Source: Mycolicibacterium neworleansense
GTDB lineage: Bacteria > Actinomycetota > Actinomycetes > Mycobacteriales > Mycobacteriaceae
DNA: 64,000 nucleotides
NCBI RefSeq assembly: GCF_001245615.1
Contig: NZ_CWKH01000001.1
Span: 310,001-374,000, forward strand
Direction of reading: 5' to 3'
In this document: piece after piece, positions 24,839-35,189 of the stretch
Layout: every line of letters starts with the position of its first letter
How positions within the stretch are numbered: position 1 is the first letter of the stretch
Program-made: the position numbers and the translations under genes
Notes under the pieces: generated by a model
What the model was told of the DNA's origin: nothing
The model's input: only the letters and a program-made list of their open reading frames with translations
Database searches by the model: none

Positions 24839-26119
24839 ATGGCGCGCATTGGAGACGGCGGTGACCTGCTGAAGTGCTCGTTCTGCGGCAAGAGTCAAAA
24901 GCAGGTCAAAAAGCTCATTGCCGGCCCGGGCGTGTACATCTGCGACGAGTGCATCGATCTGTGCAACGAGATCATCGAGGAGGAACTCGCCGACGCTGAC
25001 GACGTCAAGCTCGACGAGTTGCCCAAACCGGCGGAGATCCGGGACTTCCTCGAGGGCTACGTGATCGGTCAGGACACCGCGAAGCGGACGCTGGCCGTGG
25101 CGGTCTACAACCACTACAAGCGGATCCAGGCGGGGGAGAAGTCCCGCGATTCGCGCTCCGAGCCGGTGGAGCTGACCAAGTCCAACATCCTGATGCTGGG
25201 CCCCACCGGCTGCGGTAAGACCTACCTGGCCCAGACGCTGGCCAAGATGCTCAACGTGCCGTTCGCCATCGCCGACGCCACCGCGCTGACCGAGGCCGGC
25301 TATGTGGGCGAGGATGTCGAGAACATTCTGCTCAAGCTGATTCAGGCCGCCGACTACGACGTCAAGCGCGCCGAGACCGGCATCATCTACATCGACGAGG
25401 TCGACAAGATCGCCCGCAAGAGCGAGAACCCGTCGATCACCCGCGACGTGTCCGGCGAGGGCGTGCAGCAGGCCCTGCTGAAGATCCTCGAAGGCACCCA
25501 GGCCTCGGTTCCGCCGCAGGGTGGCCGTAAGCATCCGCACCAGGAATTCATCCAGATCGACACCACCAACGTGCTGTTCATCGTGGCGGGTGCATTCGCG
25601 GGCCTGGAGAAGATCGTCTCCGACCGGGTCGGCAAGCGCGGTCTGGGCTTCGGTGCCGAGGTGCGGTCCAAGGCCGAGATCGACACGCAGGACCACTTCG
25701 CCGAGGTCATGCCCGAGGACCTGATCAAGTTCGGTCTGATCCCCGAGTTCATCGGCCGTCTGCCGGTCGTGGCCTCGGTGACCAACCTGGACAAGGAATC
25801 CCTGGTCAAGATCCTCTCCGAGCCGAAGAACGCTCTGGTCAAGCAGTACGTCCGGCTGTTCGAGATGGACGGTGTGGAGCTGGAGTTCACCGACGAGGCG
25901 CTGGAGGCGATCGCGGATCAGGCCATCCACCGCGGTACCGGTGCCCGCGGCCTGCGCGCCATCATGGAGGAAGTCCTGCTGCCGGTGATGTACGACATCC
26001 CCAGCCGCGACGACGTCGCCAAGGTGGTCGTCACCAAGGAGACCGTGCAGGACAACGTGCTGCCGACCATCGTGCCGCGTAAGCCGTCGCGTTCGGAGCG
26101 TCGCGACAAGAGCGCGTAG
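24839..26119 (+). CDS. clpX: ATP-dependent Clp protease ATP-binding subunit ClpX
   Basis: 426 residues. N-terminal zinc-binding domain with Cys13, Cys16, Cys35 and Cys38, Walker A GPTGCGKT, pore loop GYVGED, Walker [11 protein letters not shown], and an arginine-finger/sensor C-terminal region [13 protein letters not shown]. Unfoldase that feeds the ClpP1P2 protease. Start ATG follows an A/C-rich stretch without a strong ribosome-binding site (GGAAGTAGGA upstream). Confidence 0.97.
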   Translation: MARIGDGGDLLKCSFCGKSQKQVKKLIAGPGVYICDECIDLCNEIIEEELADADDVKLDELPKPAEIRDFLEGYVIGQDTAKRTLAVAVYNHYKRIQAGEKSRDSRSEPVELTKSNILMLGPTGCGKTYLAQTLAKMLNVPFAIADATALTEAGYVGEDVENILLKLIQAADYDVKRAETGIIYIDEVDKIARKSENPSITRDVSGEGVQQALLKILEGTQASVPPQGGRKHPHQEFIQIDTTNVLFIVAGAFAGLEKIVSDRVGKRGLGFGAEVRSKAEIDTQDHFAEVMPEDLIKFGLIPEFIGRLPVVASVTNLDKESLVKILSEPKNALVKQYVRLFEMDGVELEFTDEALEAIADQAIHRGTGARGLRAIMEEVLLPVMYDIPSRDDVAKVVVTKETVQDNVLPTIVPRKPSRSERRDKSA

Positions 26120-26134
26120 CCCTTTCGCCCAGAC

Positions 26135-26179
26135 TGCACTCAGGGTCGTGATCCAAGCCGGATCACGACCCTGAGTGCA
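26135..26179 (+). terminator. Bidirectional intrinsic terminator between clpX and fdhD
   Basis: A perfect 20-pair stem (26135-26154 against 26160-26179) with a five-base loop AAGCC, followed by TTTT on the plus strand. It separates the convergent clpX and fdhD transcripts. Confidence 0.88.
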
Positions 26180-26193
26180 TTTTCGAAGGGGTT

Positions 26194-27018
26194 CTAGCGG
26201 GTGATCCGGTCAGGACGGGTGTAGACGTTCATCGAATCGCCCCGCAGAAATGCCACCAGGGTCAGGCCTGATTGCGCGGCAAGATCGACCGCCAGCGAGG
26301 ACGGCGCCGACACCGCCGCCAGGATCGGGATACCGGCCATGACGGCCTTCTGGGTGAGCTCGAACGAGGCCCGGCCGCTGACCAGGAGCACGGTGGCGGT
26401 TGACGGAATCCGGTTGTGCTCCAACGCCCATCCGATCACCTTGTCGACAGCGTTGTGTCTGCCGATGTCCTCGCGGACGACCAGCATGGTGCCGTCGTCG
26501 GTGAAAAGTGCCGCGGCGTGCAGGCCGCCGGTGCTGTTGAAGACCTTCTGCGCTTCCCGCAGCTTCCCGGGCATCGCCGAGAGCACCGCGGCGGCAACGG
26601 TCGACGGGTCATCGCCTGGGCAGTGCTTGCTGCTCAACCGCACCGCCTCCAGCGAGGCCTTGCCGCACACCCCGCACGACGAGGTGGTGTAGAAGTTGCG
26701 GGTGACATCAACCTCAGGCGGCGGGACATGCGAGGCCAAGGTCGCGTCCAACACGTTGTAGCTATTGACCCCATCCACATCGGCGCCACGGCAGTAGCGC
26801 ACCGACACCAGATCTTCGCGTTGCGCGATCAGGCCTTCGGTCAGCAGAAAGCCTTGGGCCAATTCGACATCGGCGCCCGGCGTGCGCATCGTGACGGTCA
26901 GCGGTGTGCCGTCGACACGGATCTCCAGCGGTTCCTCGACCACCAGGGTTTCCGGGCGCGCCTCGGCCGTGGCTCCGGTCAGATGGTGGGCCCGCCGGCG
27001 CGCGGTTACCCGGCCCAC
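26194..27018 (-). CDS. fdhD: Formate dehydrogenase accessory sulfurtransferase FdhD
   Basis: 274 residues. CxxC motif Cys115-Gly-Val-Cys118 (SSCGVCGK) that carries the persulfide, and [17 protein letters not shown], the hallmark of the family. FdhD transfers sulfur to the molybdenum cofactor of formate dehydrogenases and is required for activity. The GTG start overlaps the stop of the molybdoenzyme gene (TAGTG), so the enzyme and its sulfurase are coupled. Confidence 0.95.
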   Translation of the reverse strand: MGRVTARRRAHHLTGATAEARPETLVVEEPLEIRVDGTPLTVTMRTPGADVELAQGFLLTEGLIAQREDLVSVRYCRGADVDGVNSYNVLDATLASHVPPPEVDVTRNFYTTSSCGVCGKASLEAVRLSSKHCPGDDPSTVAAAVLSAMPGKLREAQKVFNSTGGLHAAALFTDDGTMLVVREDIGRHNAVDKVIGWALEHNRIPSTATVLLVSGRASFELTQKAVMAGIPILAAVSAPSSLAVDLAAQSGLTLVAFLRGDSMNVYTRPDRITR

Positions 27019-29309
27019 TACGTCCTCTCCAGCCGGATGACGACCGCCTTCGACACGGGCGTGTTGGATTTCTTGGCGGTGTGATCAAGCGGCACCAGAG
27101 GATTGGTCTCCGGGTAGTACGCGGCGGCATTGCCGGCCGGGGTGGAGTACGGAACGATCAGGAAGTCCTTGGCGCGCCGCTCCTGCCCGTCGAATTCGGA
27201 CACCAGGTCGACACGGTCGTTGGGATTGAATCCCAACCTTTCGATGTCGGCGGGGTTGACGAACACCACGCGCCGCCCGCCCTTGACTCCGCGGTAGCGG
27301 TCGTCCAGGCCGTAGATGGTGGTGTTGTACTGGTCGTGGCTGCGCAGGGTCTGCAGCACGAGCCGGCCCTCCGGTACGGGCACCCACTCCAGCGGGTTCA
27401 CCGCGAAGTTGGCTTTGCCTGTGGTGGTGGGGAATTCGCGGGAATCCCGCGGCGGGTGGGGGAGCTGGAACCCGTCGGGCTGACGCACCTTGGTGTTGTA
27501 GTCGGTGCAGCCGGGGACCACGGCGGCGATCGCGTCGCGCACGGTGTCGTAGTCGGCGGCGAAAGTCTCCCACGGCACCGGGTGGTCCGGACCCAGCAGT
27601 GCCCGGGCCAGCTCGCAGACGATGCCCACCTCGCTACGCAGCTGATCGCTGGGCGGGTGCAGGCTGCCACGTGACAGATGCACCATCGACATCGAATCCT
27701 CAACCGACACCTGCTGTTTGTGTCCGTTCACGATGTCGCGGTCGGTGCGGCCCAGGGTGGGCAGGATCAGCGCGGTCCGGCCGTGCACCAGGTGGCTGCG
27801 GTTGAGTTTCGTCGAAATCTGAACGGTCAGCGCACAACTGCGCAGTGCGGCCTCGGTGACCTCGGTGTCCGGAGTGGCCGAGACGAAGTTGCCGCCCATT
27901 CCGATGAACACGCTGGCTCGGCCGTCGCGCATGGCGCGGATGGCGTCGACGGTGTCATAGCCGTGCTTGCGGGGGCTGACGATGCCGAACCTGGCGTCGA
28001 GTGCTTCCAGGAACCTCTCGGGCATCTTCTCCCAGATGCCCATGGTCCGGTCACCCTGGACGTTGGAGTGGCCGCGCACCGGGCACACCCCGGCGCCCGG
28101 CTTGCCGATCATGCCGCGCAGCAGCAGGAGGTTGGTGGCCTCGCCGATGGTGGCCACCGCATGGTGATGCTGCGTCAGACCCATCGCCCAGCAGATCACC
28201 GTGCGCTGGGAGGTTGCGAGCAGGTCGGCCACCCGCTGCAACTGCGCCCGGTCGACGCCGCTGGCCTCGGTCACGGTGTCGAGGTCCACAGCGCGCGTCT
28301 GAGCGGCGTACTCGTCGTACCCGGCACAGTGCGCGGCGATGAATTCCCGGTCCACGACGGAACCGGGGGCCCGGTCTTCGGCCTCCAGCAGTAGTCGGCC
28401 CAACCCGGCGAACAACGCCATGTCACCGCCGATGCGGATCTGCACGAACTCGTCGGCGATCTGGACACCGTGCCCGACGACACCGTTTATCTTCTGCGGA
28501 TCCTTGAACCGGATCAGCCCGGCCTCGGGGAGCGGATTGATCGCAACGATCTTGGCGCCGTTGGCTTTTGCCTTCTCCAGCACCGACAGCATGCGCGGGT
28601 GGTTGGTGCCCGGATTCTGTCCGGCGATCAGGATCAGGTCGGCCTCGGTGACGTCCTCGACGGTGACCGAGCCCTTGCCGATGCCGATCGACTCTGTCAG
28701 CGCGGTACCCGAGGATTCGTGGCACATGTTCGAGCAGTCCGGCAGGTTGTTGGTGCCGAAGCTGCGGACCATCAGCTGATAGAGGAACGCCGCCTCGTTG
28801 CTGGTGCGCCCAGAGGTGTAGAACAGTGCCTCATCGGGGGAGGCCAGCGCGTTCAGGTGCTCGGCGATCAGCCGGTAGGCGTCATCCCATTCGATCGGCC
28901 GGTAGTGCGCCTCGCCGGGTGCGAGCACCATGGGGTGGGCCAGCCGGCCCTGCTGGGACAGCCAGTATTCCGGCTTGGTCTCGAGTTCGGCGATGGTGTG
29001 CCGGGCGAAGAAGTCCGGGGTCACCACGCGTTTGGTGGCCTCCTCGGCGACCGCCTTCGCGCCGTTCTCGCAGAACTCGGCCAGCTTGCGGCCCCCGTGC
29101 TCCTCGGGCCACGCGCAGCCAGGGCAGTCGAAGCCGTGCCGCTGGTTGAGCCTGGTCAACGCGGCGGCGGTGCGCAGCGGACCCATCTGCTCGAAACCGC
29201 GCTGCATGCTGACCAGGACTGCCTTGACCCCGGCCGCTTCGTGCTCGGCGCCGGTGCTGATGACGTTGTGCTCGTCGTAATCGGCATCGATGTCCTTGGC
29301 ACTGGTCAT
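27018..29309 (-). CDS. Molybdopterin oxidoreductase, formate-dehydrogenase-alpha-like (FdhF/YdeP family)
   Basis: 763 residues. Instead of the four-Cys 4Fe-4S motif of classical FdhF there is CPGC (Cys62, Cys65) typical of YdeP-type proteins; MCHESSG with Cys196 is the candidate Mo ligand (Sec in E. coli FdhF). Molybdopterin-binding motifs [30 protein letters not shown] and a C-terminal dinucleotide-binding domain ([12 protein letters not shown]) follow. Coupling with fdhD supports a formate or small-oxoanion oxidoreductase; the redox partner is not encoded nearby. Cytoplasmic, no Tat signal. Confidence 0.88.
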   Translation of the reverse strand: MTSAKDIDADYDEHNVISTGAEHEAAGVKAVLVSMQRGFEQMGPLRTAAALTRLNQRHGFDCPGCAWPEEHGGRKLAEFCENGAKAVAEEATKRVVTPDFFARHTIAELETKPEYWLSQQGRLAHPMVLAPGEAHYRPIEWDDAYRLIAEHLNALASPDEALFYTSGRTSNEAAFLYQLMVRSFGTNNLPDCSNMCHESSGTALTESIGIGKGSVTVEDVTEADLILIAGQNPGTNHPRMLSVLEKAKANGAKIVAINPLPEAGLIRFKDPQKINGVVGHGVQIADEFVQIRIGGDMALFAGLGRLLLEAEDRAPGSVVDREFIAAHCAGYDEYAAQTRAVDLDTVTEASGVDRAQLQRVADLLATSQRTVICWAMGLTQHHHAVATIGEATNLLLLRGMIGKPGAGVCPVRGHSNVQGDRTMGIWEKMPERFLEALDARFGIVSPRKHGYDTVDAIRAMRDGRASVFIGMGGNFVSATPDTEVTEAALRSCALTVQISTKLNRSHLVHGRTALILPTLGRTDRDIVNGHKQQVSVEDSMSMVHLSRGSLHPPSDQLRSEVGIVCELARALLGPDHPVPWETFAADYDTVRDAIAAVVPGCTDYNTKVRQPDGFQLPHPPRDSREFPTTTGKANFAVNPLEWVPVPEGRLVLQTLRSHDQYNTTIYGLDDRYRGVKGGRRVVFVNPADIERLGFNPNDRVDLVSEFDGQERRAKDFLIVPYSTPAGNAAAYYPETNPLVPLDHTAKKSNTPVSKAVVIRLERT

Positions 29310-29384
29310 GAACTCAATCTAGTCCTCGAAAACTGCGGGACGCGTCGGTTGGCGGCCGTCGGCATTCGATATTTCACATGCAGT

Positions 29385-29401
29385 GATAGATGCTTTCTAT
29401 C
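29385..29401. promoter_or_regulatory. Candidate LysR operator upstream of the formate-dehydrogenase-like operon
   Basis: GATAGA-TGCTT-TCTATC, perfect six-base arms, contains ATAG-N7-CTAT, the T-N11-A-type spacing used by LysR activators. It sits in the 114-base gap between the divergent molybdoenzyme and lysR genes, 23 bases before the lysR ATG. Confidence 0.6.
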
Positions 29402-29423
29402 GACTGCGACGAAGGCGGGAGCC

Positions 29424-30365
29424 ATGGCCAGTGACGTACTGCTCCAGCAGCTCGACTACCTGCTGGCGCTCGCGAGCGAGCGGCACTTCGGCCGGGCGGC
29501 CGCGCGCTGCCACGTGAGTCAACCGACGCTGTCGGTGGCGATCCGCCGCCTCGAGCGCGAGTTGGGCATCGTCATCGTGCAGCGCGGGCATCGGTTCGAA
29601 GGCTTCACCGAAGAGGGGCAACGCGTCGTGACGTGGGCCCAGCGGATCGTCGCGGAACGCGATGACATGCTCGCCGATATCGACCGCATGCGGGGACGCT
29701 TGACCGTCACGGCCCGGATCGGTGCGATCCCGACGGCGGTGCCCACCGGCCCGTTCATCACCACCGAGTTCCTGCGCCGCAACCCGGCGGCGTCGGTGCG
29801 CATCGAGGCGTTGTCCTCACGTGAGATCGCCCGGCGGCTGGCAGATTTCGAGATCGATGCCGGGTTGACCTATCTCGATGACGAAGCCCCACCCGGAACC
29901 AGGTCTGTGGAGATGTACCGGGAGCGCTATGTCCTGGTGGCGCCGGCCGATCACGCACTGATGCGTCAACCGGAGATCGCGTGGTCGGATGCGGCCGGCT
30001 TGGGACTGTGCGTGCTGACCACCACGATGCGCAACCGGCGCATCCTCGATGCCAACATGGCCGCCGAAGGGGTGCGCTACCGCCCGGTCGTGGAGGCGGA
30101 TTCGGTCGACGCGCTCTATGCGCACCTGACGAACTCGCAGCGCGCGACCATCGCCTCCACCGCATGGCTGCCGCAGCTCGGGATGCCTGCGGGCTTTGCC
30201 GCACGGCCGATGGTGCAACACGGTCCGCGTCCGGCGATCGGACTGGTTGTCCTCGACCGTGCGCCCGCCTCGATCGTCGCCGCCGCGCTCGTGGAGGTGG
30301 CTGCCGATCTCGATCTCGGTAGCCGCATCGATGGCTGGTGGGCCTCAGCAGGGCAGGGAACCTGA
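29424..30365 (+). CDS. LysR-family transcriptional regulator
   Basis: 313 residues: helix-turn-helix at about 4-60 (HFGRAAARCHVSQPTLSVAIRRLEREL) and a periplasmic-binding-like effector domain. ATG at 29424 is used; the frame remains open far upstream through the antisense of the molybdoenzyme gene, which is not coding. Divergent from the fdhD operon, so it probably activates it, perhaps in response to formate. Confidence 0.9.
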   Translation: MASDVLLQQLDYLLALASERHFGRAAARCHVSQPTLSVAIRRLERELGIVIVQRGHRFEGFTEEGQRVVTWAQRIVAERDDMLADIDRMRGRLTVTARIGAIPTAVPTGPFITTEFLRRNPAASVRIEALSSREIARRLADFEIDAGLTYLDDEAPPGTRSVEMYRERYVLVAPADHALMRQPEIAWSDAAGLGLCVLTTTMRNRRILDANMAAEGVRYRPVVEADSVDALYAHLTNSQRATIASTAWLPQLGMPAGFAARPMVQHGPRPAIGLVVLDRAPASIVAAALVEVAADLDLGSRIDGWWASAGQGT

Positions 30366-30397
30366 CCGGACCGCAGTACCGAGAAGGTGAGAGGGGG

Positions 30398-31273
30398 TCA
30401 TCGGCGGTACTTCGTGACATAGCCGGTCATGGTCTTCAGCTGATACCGCGACACGTCGTGGGCATTCTCGTCCTCGGCGAAGACCGAGGACACCATGACC
30501 GTGTCGGCGCGGTCGTAGAAGCCGATTTCGGCCAGGCCGGCGAAGAACACGTCCCAATCGATATCGCCGTCACCGATTTTCAGGTGCTGGTGCACCCGCA
30601 CCGGGTTGCCCGGCGGGTTGGTGATGTAGCGCAGTCCATGGCTGCTGTGGTGGTCCATGGTGTCGGCGACGTGAACCAGGCGCAGCTTGTCACCGGCGGC
30701 GCGCATGATCTCGGCCACGTTGCCGCCCATATGGAAGGCGTGGCATGCGACAAAAACCATGCCGATGTTGGGCGAGTTCACTCCGCGGATGATGCGCAGT
30801 GCCTCCAGTCCGTCCTCGACGAAATCGTCTGGGTGCGGATCGATCCGGACGTCGATGCCTTCACGCTCGATGATCGGCAGAAGTTCCTCCATCGACCGGA
30901 AGAACGCCCGCTCGGACTCCTCGGCCTTCTCGGGGCGGCCGGAGAACTCGGTGTTGATCACGTTGACGCCGAGGTCGACGGTGATCTGGATGACGCGCTT
31001 CCAGTTACGCACCGCGGCCTCGCGGGCGTCGGGGTCCGGGCTGGACCAGCGCAGCACCGGCAGCACCGAGGCGATCCCTACCCCGGCATCGGCACACGAC
31101 TTGCGAAACGCGGTCACCAGTGCGTCGTCGGCGCGCGGATGGTTGAAGAACGGGATGAAGTCACGGTGCGGGGTGAGCTGCAGGTACTCGTAGCCCAGTT
31201 CGGCCACCAGACGCGGGAATTCGAGCAACTCGTAGTCATGGTGGAACGGGGTGGGATCCAGTGCGATCTTCAT
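30398..31273 (-). CDS. TIM-barrel sugar-phosphate isomerase/epimerase-like protein (IolH-like)
   Basis: 291 residues of the AP-endonuclease-2/xylose-isomerase-like fold: start MKIALDPTPFHHDYELLEFP, and metal-ligand-type residues in VINTEF, IDPHPDDF, VACHAFHMGG and LVHVAD. Last gene of the inositol operon, three bases after iolG. IolH of Bacillus has the same position and fold but no settled role; an isomerase, epimerase or dehydratase step on an inositol intermediate is possible. Confidence 0.75.
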   Translation of the reverse strand: MKIALDPTPFHHDYELLEFPRLVAELGYEYLQLTPHRDFIPFFNHPRADDALVTAFRKSCADAGVGIASVLPVLRWSSPDPDAREAAVRNWKRVIQITVDLGVNVINTEFSGRPEKAEESERAFFRSMEELLPIIEREGIDVRIDPHPDDFVEDGLEALRIIRGVNSPNIGMVFVACHAFHMGGNVAEIMRAAGDKLRLVHVADTMDHHSSHGLRYITNPPGNPVRVHQHLKIGDGDIDWDVFFAGLAEIGFYDRADTVMVSSVFAEDENAHDVSRYQLKTMTGYVTKYRR

Positions 31274-31275
31274 CG

Positions 31276-32307
31276 CTACGCCCCCGGGATCGACTCGCGC
31301 GCCACCATGTCCACCGCGACCGGAAGGCCGGTCTCCAATGCCTCGACACCGGCCGCGCACACCGCCGCCGCGGCGTAGCCGTCCCATGCCGTGGGGCCGC
31401 CGGTGTAATCCCCGGTCGTGGTGCCGTGCCGAACAGCCTCGACCCAGTGCTGGAACTCGATGTCATAAGCCCGTCCGAATCGCTCCCGGAACCCGGGGGT
31501 GATGGTGCCACCCCACGTTCCCGAGGCGCCTTTGCGGATCAGCCCGACATCGAGTCCGATGAATGCGGAACCCTTTTCGCCGACCAGTTCGGTGCGCACC
31601 TCATAGGCCACTCCGGTGGTGACGAACAACTCGACGTCCACGTGCTTGCCGGAGACGGTGCGCATGACGGCGATCTGTGGGTCCTGAATGCCGTCGGGGG
31701 CACCGGGATTGACCGCCGGCTTCAGAATCTGGATCGAGTCGATCTCCTCGTCGAACAGGAACCGGGTCACGTCGACCTCGTGGACCAGGGAATCCTTGAC
31801 GATCATGGAGCTGTCGAAGCTCGGGGGCACAGCCGGGTTGCGGTGTACGCAGTGCAGCACCAGCGAGCGGCCGAACTCGCCGGCGTCGAGCAGGGCCTTC
31901 AGCTGCATGTACTCCTCATCGAACCGGCGCATGAAACCGACCTGGATGAGCCGCTTTCCGAGCTCGGCCTCGCGCTTGACCACCTCGAGTGACGACTCGA
32001 CGTCGGTGGTCAACGGCTTTTCGCAGAGCACTGGTTTGCCGTGCTCCAGACAGGCCAGCAGTTGCTTGTCGTGGGTCGGCCCGGGCGTCGCGAGTACGAC
32101 GGCATCGACGTCCGGGTCGGCGATGGCGTCGAGCGGATCGGTGACCGCCCGGCAGCCCGGGATGCTTGCCGCGATCTTCTCGGCTTTCTCGGGGACAAAG
32201 TCGTTGACCACGACGACTCGCGCGCCGGAAATCCGGTTGGTCAGGCGCGCGACGTGGTCGGCGCCCATGATGCCGACGCCGAGGACGGCGACACGTAGCT
32301 CAGACAT
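31276..32307 (-). CDS. iolG: Inositol 2-dehydrogenase, Gfo/Idh/MocA family
   Basis: 343 residues from the ATG at 32307 (the open frame extends much further upstream over iolE). Rossmann motif VLGVGIMGADHVA, CEKPLTTD with the conserved Lys, and a HEVDVTRFLF helix with the catalytic His; C-terminal DGYAAAAVCAAGVEALETG. Oxidises myo-inositol to 2-keto-myo-inositol with NAD+. Placed between the IolE-like and IolH-like genes. Confidence 0.87.
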   Translation of the reverse strand: MSELRVAVLGVGIMGADHVARLTNRISGARVVVVNDFVPEKAEKIAASIPGCRAVTDPLDAIADPDVDAVVLATPGPTHDKQLLACLEHGKPVLCEKPLTTDVESSLEVVKREAELGKRLIQVGFMRRFDEEYMQLKALLDAGEFGRSLVLHCVHRNPAVPPSFDSSMIVKDSLVHEVDVTRFLFDEEIDSIQILKPAVNPGAPDGIQDPQIAVMRTVSGKHVDVELFVTTGVAYEVRTELVGEKGSAFIGLDVGLIRKGASGTWGGTITPGFRERFGRAYDIEFQHWVEAVRHGTTTGDYTGGPTAWDGYAAAAVCAAGVEALETGLPVAVDMVARESIPGA

Positions 32308-32315
32308 GGGTGCTC

Positions 32316-33221
32316 CTAGCTGAAACGGACGGAAGGAATGCCACACGAACCCAGGTAGTTCCGGGTCCGCTTGGCAATGGGCAGGGGAGCGTCGACTTCG
32401 CAGGGGTACATGTCCTGTTCGACGATCGCGAACACGTCGATGCCGAGCTTCTGGATCTCGGCGAGCAACGGCGGCATCTCTGGAACGCCCAGCGGCGGCT
32501 CGGTCATCGCGCCCAGCTTGACCGCCTCGCCGAACGGCAGGTCCTCGGCCTCGACCTTGGCCCGCACCTCGGGGTCGACCTGCTTGAGGTGCAGGTAGCC
32601 GATGCGCTCGGGCGCCCGCCGGATGATGGCGATGTTGTCGCCGCCGCAGTAGCTGATGTGCCCGGTGTCCAGGCACAGGTTGACGAATTCTCCGTCGGTG
32701 CCGTCGAGGAAGCGATACACGTTCTCCTCGGTGTCGACATGGCTGTCGGCGTGCGGGTGGTATTGCGCACGCACGCCGTGCTTTTCGAACATGGCCTTGC
32801 CCAGCTCGTTCATGCCCTGGGTCTTCTTGCGCCACTGTTCGGCCGTCAGGTTGCGGTCTTCCAGCACCGCGCCGGTGGCCGGATCGCGCCACATCTCGGG
32901 GATGACGACGACGTGCTTACCGCCGACGGCCGCGGTGAGCCTTGCGACATCCTCGATCTGGGTCCAAACGGCGTCCCAGGAATTGTCCTGGTGTAGGTGC
33001 TCGAAGACGGTTCCGGCGGACAGCTTCAGGTTGCGCTGGGCCAGTTCGTCGGACAGCTGCCGCGGATCGGTGGGCAGGTAGCCGAACGGTCCCAATTCGA
33101 TCCACTCGTAACCGGATTCGGCCACCTCGTCGAGAAAGCGGGTGTACGGCGTCTGGTTCGGGTCGTTGGGAAACCACACACCCCAGGAGTCAGGGGCCGA
33201 ACCGACGAGAATCTTGCTCAC
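32316..33221 (-). CDS. iolE: Inosose dehydratase-like TIM-barrel protein (IolE-like)
   Basis: 301 residues. The start GSAPDSWGVWFPNDP and the metal-site segments VVVIPEMW, QYHPHADSH, CLDTGHISYCGGD and YLHLKQVD fit the IolE branch of the xylose-isomerase-like barrel superfamily. Dehydrates 2-keto-myo-inositol to 3D-trihydroxycyclohexane-1,2-dione, the substrate of IolD next door. The gene name rests on fold and position. Confidence 0.8.
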   Translation of the reverse strand: MSKILVGSAPDSWGVWFPNDPNQTPYTRFLDEVAESGYEWIELGPFGYLPTDPRQLSDELAQRNLKLSAGTVFEHLHQDNSWDAVWTQIEDVARLTAAVGGKHVVVIPEMWRDPATGAVLEDRNLTAEQWRKKTQGMNELGKAMFEKHGVRAQYHPHADSHVDTEENVYRFLDGTDGEFVNLCLDTGHISYCGGDNIAIIRRAPERIGYLHLKQVDPEVRAKVEAEDLPFGEAVKLGAMTEPPLGVPEMPPLLAEIQKLGIDVFAIVEQDMYPCEVDAPLPIAKRTRNYLGSCGIPSVRFS

Positions 33222-33233
33222 TACGGGTTTCCT

Positions 33234-35186
33234 TCACCGATCCGACGGGTTGACAAGGGGGCGTTGAACTTTCTTCCAGTCCGCGTACCGTTCGTACGCG
33301 CTCTGGGTGGACTCCAGCGTGGAGACCTCCGACACCGGGACGTCCCACCAGGACTGGCTGTCGGGTGCGTAGATCAGCGGATCGGTTTCCACGTGGATCA
33401 CTGTGGTGCGGTCAGCGGCCTTGGCGGCCTTGACCGCGTCGGTGAACTCGGCGGCGGTGGCGACCCTGATGACGTCGGCGCCCAGGCTCGCGGCATTGGC
33501 CGCCAGGTCCACGGGCAGCGTGTCGCCGTCGAGCCGCCCATCGGCGGTGCGATAGCGGTAGGCGGTGCCGAACCGCTGCGAGCCCAACGACTCGGAAAGC
33601 CCACCGATGGAGGCAAATCCGTGGTTCTGCACCAGCACCGAGATGATCTTGATGCCCTCCTGTACGGCGGTCACGAGCTCGGTGGCCATCATCAGGTAGG
33701 AGCCGTCGCCGACCATGACGAATACATCGCGATCGGGCGCGGCCATCCGCACGCCGATCCCGCCGGCGATCTCGTAACCCATGCAGGAGTAGCCGTACTC
33801 GACGTGGTAGCCCTTGCGGTCGCGGGTGCGCCACATCTTGTGCAGGTCACCGGGCATCGAACCGGCCGCGCACACCACCACGTCGCGGGGATCCGACAAC
33901 GTGTTCACCAGGCCGATGACCTGGTTCTGGTTCAACACCGCGCCGTCGTCGGAGGTGGCGTAGACGGCGGACACAGTGTCCTCCCACTCTGCGGCCAGTT
34001 CGATTACCCGCGACCGGTATTCGTCGCTGACGCGGTAGCCGTCCAATGCGGAGCTCAGCGCTTCCAGGGCCTCGCGGGCATCGGCGATCATGCTGACCCC
34101 GCCGTGCTTCACCGCGTCCAGCGAAGCCACGTTGATGTTGACGAACCGGACCTCGGGATTGTTGAACGCGGTCCGCGATGCGGAGGTGAAATCGCTATAG
34201 CGGGTGCCGATTCCGACGACGACGTCAGCTTCCGACGCCAGCGCGTTCGCCGCCGTGGTGCCGGTGGAACCGATGGCCCCGACCGACTGCGGGTGGTCGT
34301 AGCGCAGCGAGCCCTTACCGGCCTGGCTCTCGGCGACCGGGATACCGGTCTCGGACGCCAAGGTGGCCAGAGCGTCTTCGGCACCGGAGTAGTGCACGCC
34401 GCCGCCGGCAATGATCAGCGGCTTGCGGGCCGACGCGATGATCTCGGCGGCCCGCGCGGTCACCGAGCGCTCGGGCAGCGGGCGGACCACATGCCAGGTG
34501 CGTTCGGCGAACAGCGATTCCGGCCAGTCGTGGGCCTCGGCCTGGACATCCTGCGGGATCGATACGGTCGCGGCTCCGGTTTCGACGGGATCGGTCAGCA
34601 CCCGCATGGCTCCCAGCAGCGCGGCCGGGAGCTGCTCGGGCCGCCAGACCCGGTCGAAGTAGCGGGACAGCGGTTTGAACGCGTCGTTGACCGTCACGTC
34701 ACCCGAAGACGGCAGTTCGAGTTCCTGCAACACCGGCGAACTGACGCGGGTGGCGAACGTATCGGCGGGTAGCAGCAGCACCGGCAACCGGTTGATGGTG
34801 GCCAGCGCGGCCCCGGTGAGCATGTTGGTGGAGCCGGGGCCGACGCTGGCTGTCACCGCCCATGTCTGCAGCCGGTCCTTCTGCCGGGCATAGGCGGCCG
34901 CGCTGTGCACCATGGCCTGCTCGTTGCGGCCCAGTACGTACTTGAGTCCTGGCGCCCGGCCCGATTCCGCCGCCTCGAGCTCATCCTGCAGCAGCGCCTG
35001 GCCCACCCCGGCCACGTTGCCGTGGCCGAAGATGCCGAAGCAGCCGGCGAAGAACTTGGACCGGATCCCGTCGCGCTCCACGTATTGATTGGCCAGGAAA
35101 CGGATGGTGGCCTGGGCCACGGTGAGTCGCACAGTGCCCTCGGCGTCGACCAGCTTCCCGGTCGACTTGGGTGCGGTGGATACCAC
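33234..35186 (-). CDS. iolD: 3D-(3,5/4)-trihydroxycyclohexane-1,2-dione hydrolase (ThDP enzyme)
   Basis: 650 residues. N-terminal pyrimidine-binding ThDP domain with the GRNEQAMVHSAAAYARQ catalytic Glu region, a central domain, and the C-terminal motif GDGSYLMMATE...N for Mg-ThDP. Opens the cyclohexane ring to 5-deoxy-glucuronate. Length and motifs match IolD. Stands 12 bases upstream of iolE. Confidence 0.94.
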   Translation of the reverse strand: MVSTAPKSTGKLVDAEGTVRLTVAQATIRFLANQYVERDGIRSKFFAGCFGIFGHGNVAGVGQALLQDELEAAESGRAPGLKYVLGRNEQAMVHSAAAYARQKDRLQTWAVTASVGPGSTNMLTGAALATINRLPVLLLPADTFATRVSSPVLQELELPSSGDVTVNDAFKPLSRYFDRVWRPEQLPAALLGAMRVLTDPVETGAATVSIPQDVQAEAHDWPESLFAERTWHVVRPLPERSVTARAAEIIASARKPLIIAGGGVHYSGAEDALATLASETGIPVAESQAGKGSLRYDHPQSVGAIGSTGTTAANALASEADVVVGIGTRYSDFTSASRTAFNNPEVRFVNINVASLDAVKHGGVSMIADAREALEALSSALDGYRVSDEYRSRVIELAAEWEDTVSAVYATSDDGAVLNQNQVIGLVNTLSDPRDVVVCAAGSMPGDLHKMWRTRDRKGYHVEYGYSCMGYEIAGGIGVRMAAPDRDVFVMVGDGSYLMMATELVTAVQEGIKIISVLVQNHGFASIGGLSESLGSQRFGTAYRYRTADGRLDGDTLPVDLAANAASLGADVIRVATAAEFTDAVKAAKAADRTTVIHVETDPLIYAPDSQSWWDVPVSEVSTLESTQSAYERYADWKKVQRPLVNPSDR

Positions 35187-35189
35187 GGA

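Noticed and set aside
28470..29423. In-frame N-terminal extension of the LysR gene (631 codons in total)
   Set aside because: It lies entirely antisense to the molybdoenzyme and the LysR helix-turn-helix begins right after the ATG at 29424.
32308..32892. In-frame extension of iolG over the IolE-like gene
   Set aside because: Rossmann motif starts immediately after the ATG at 32307; upstream sequence is the shadow of iolE.
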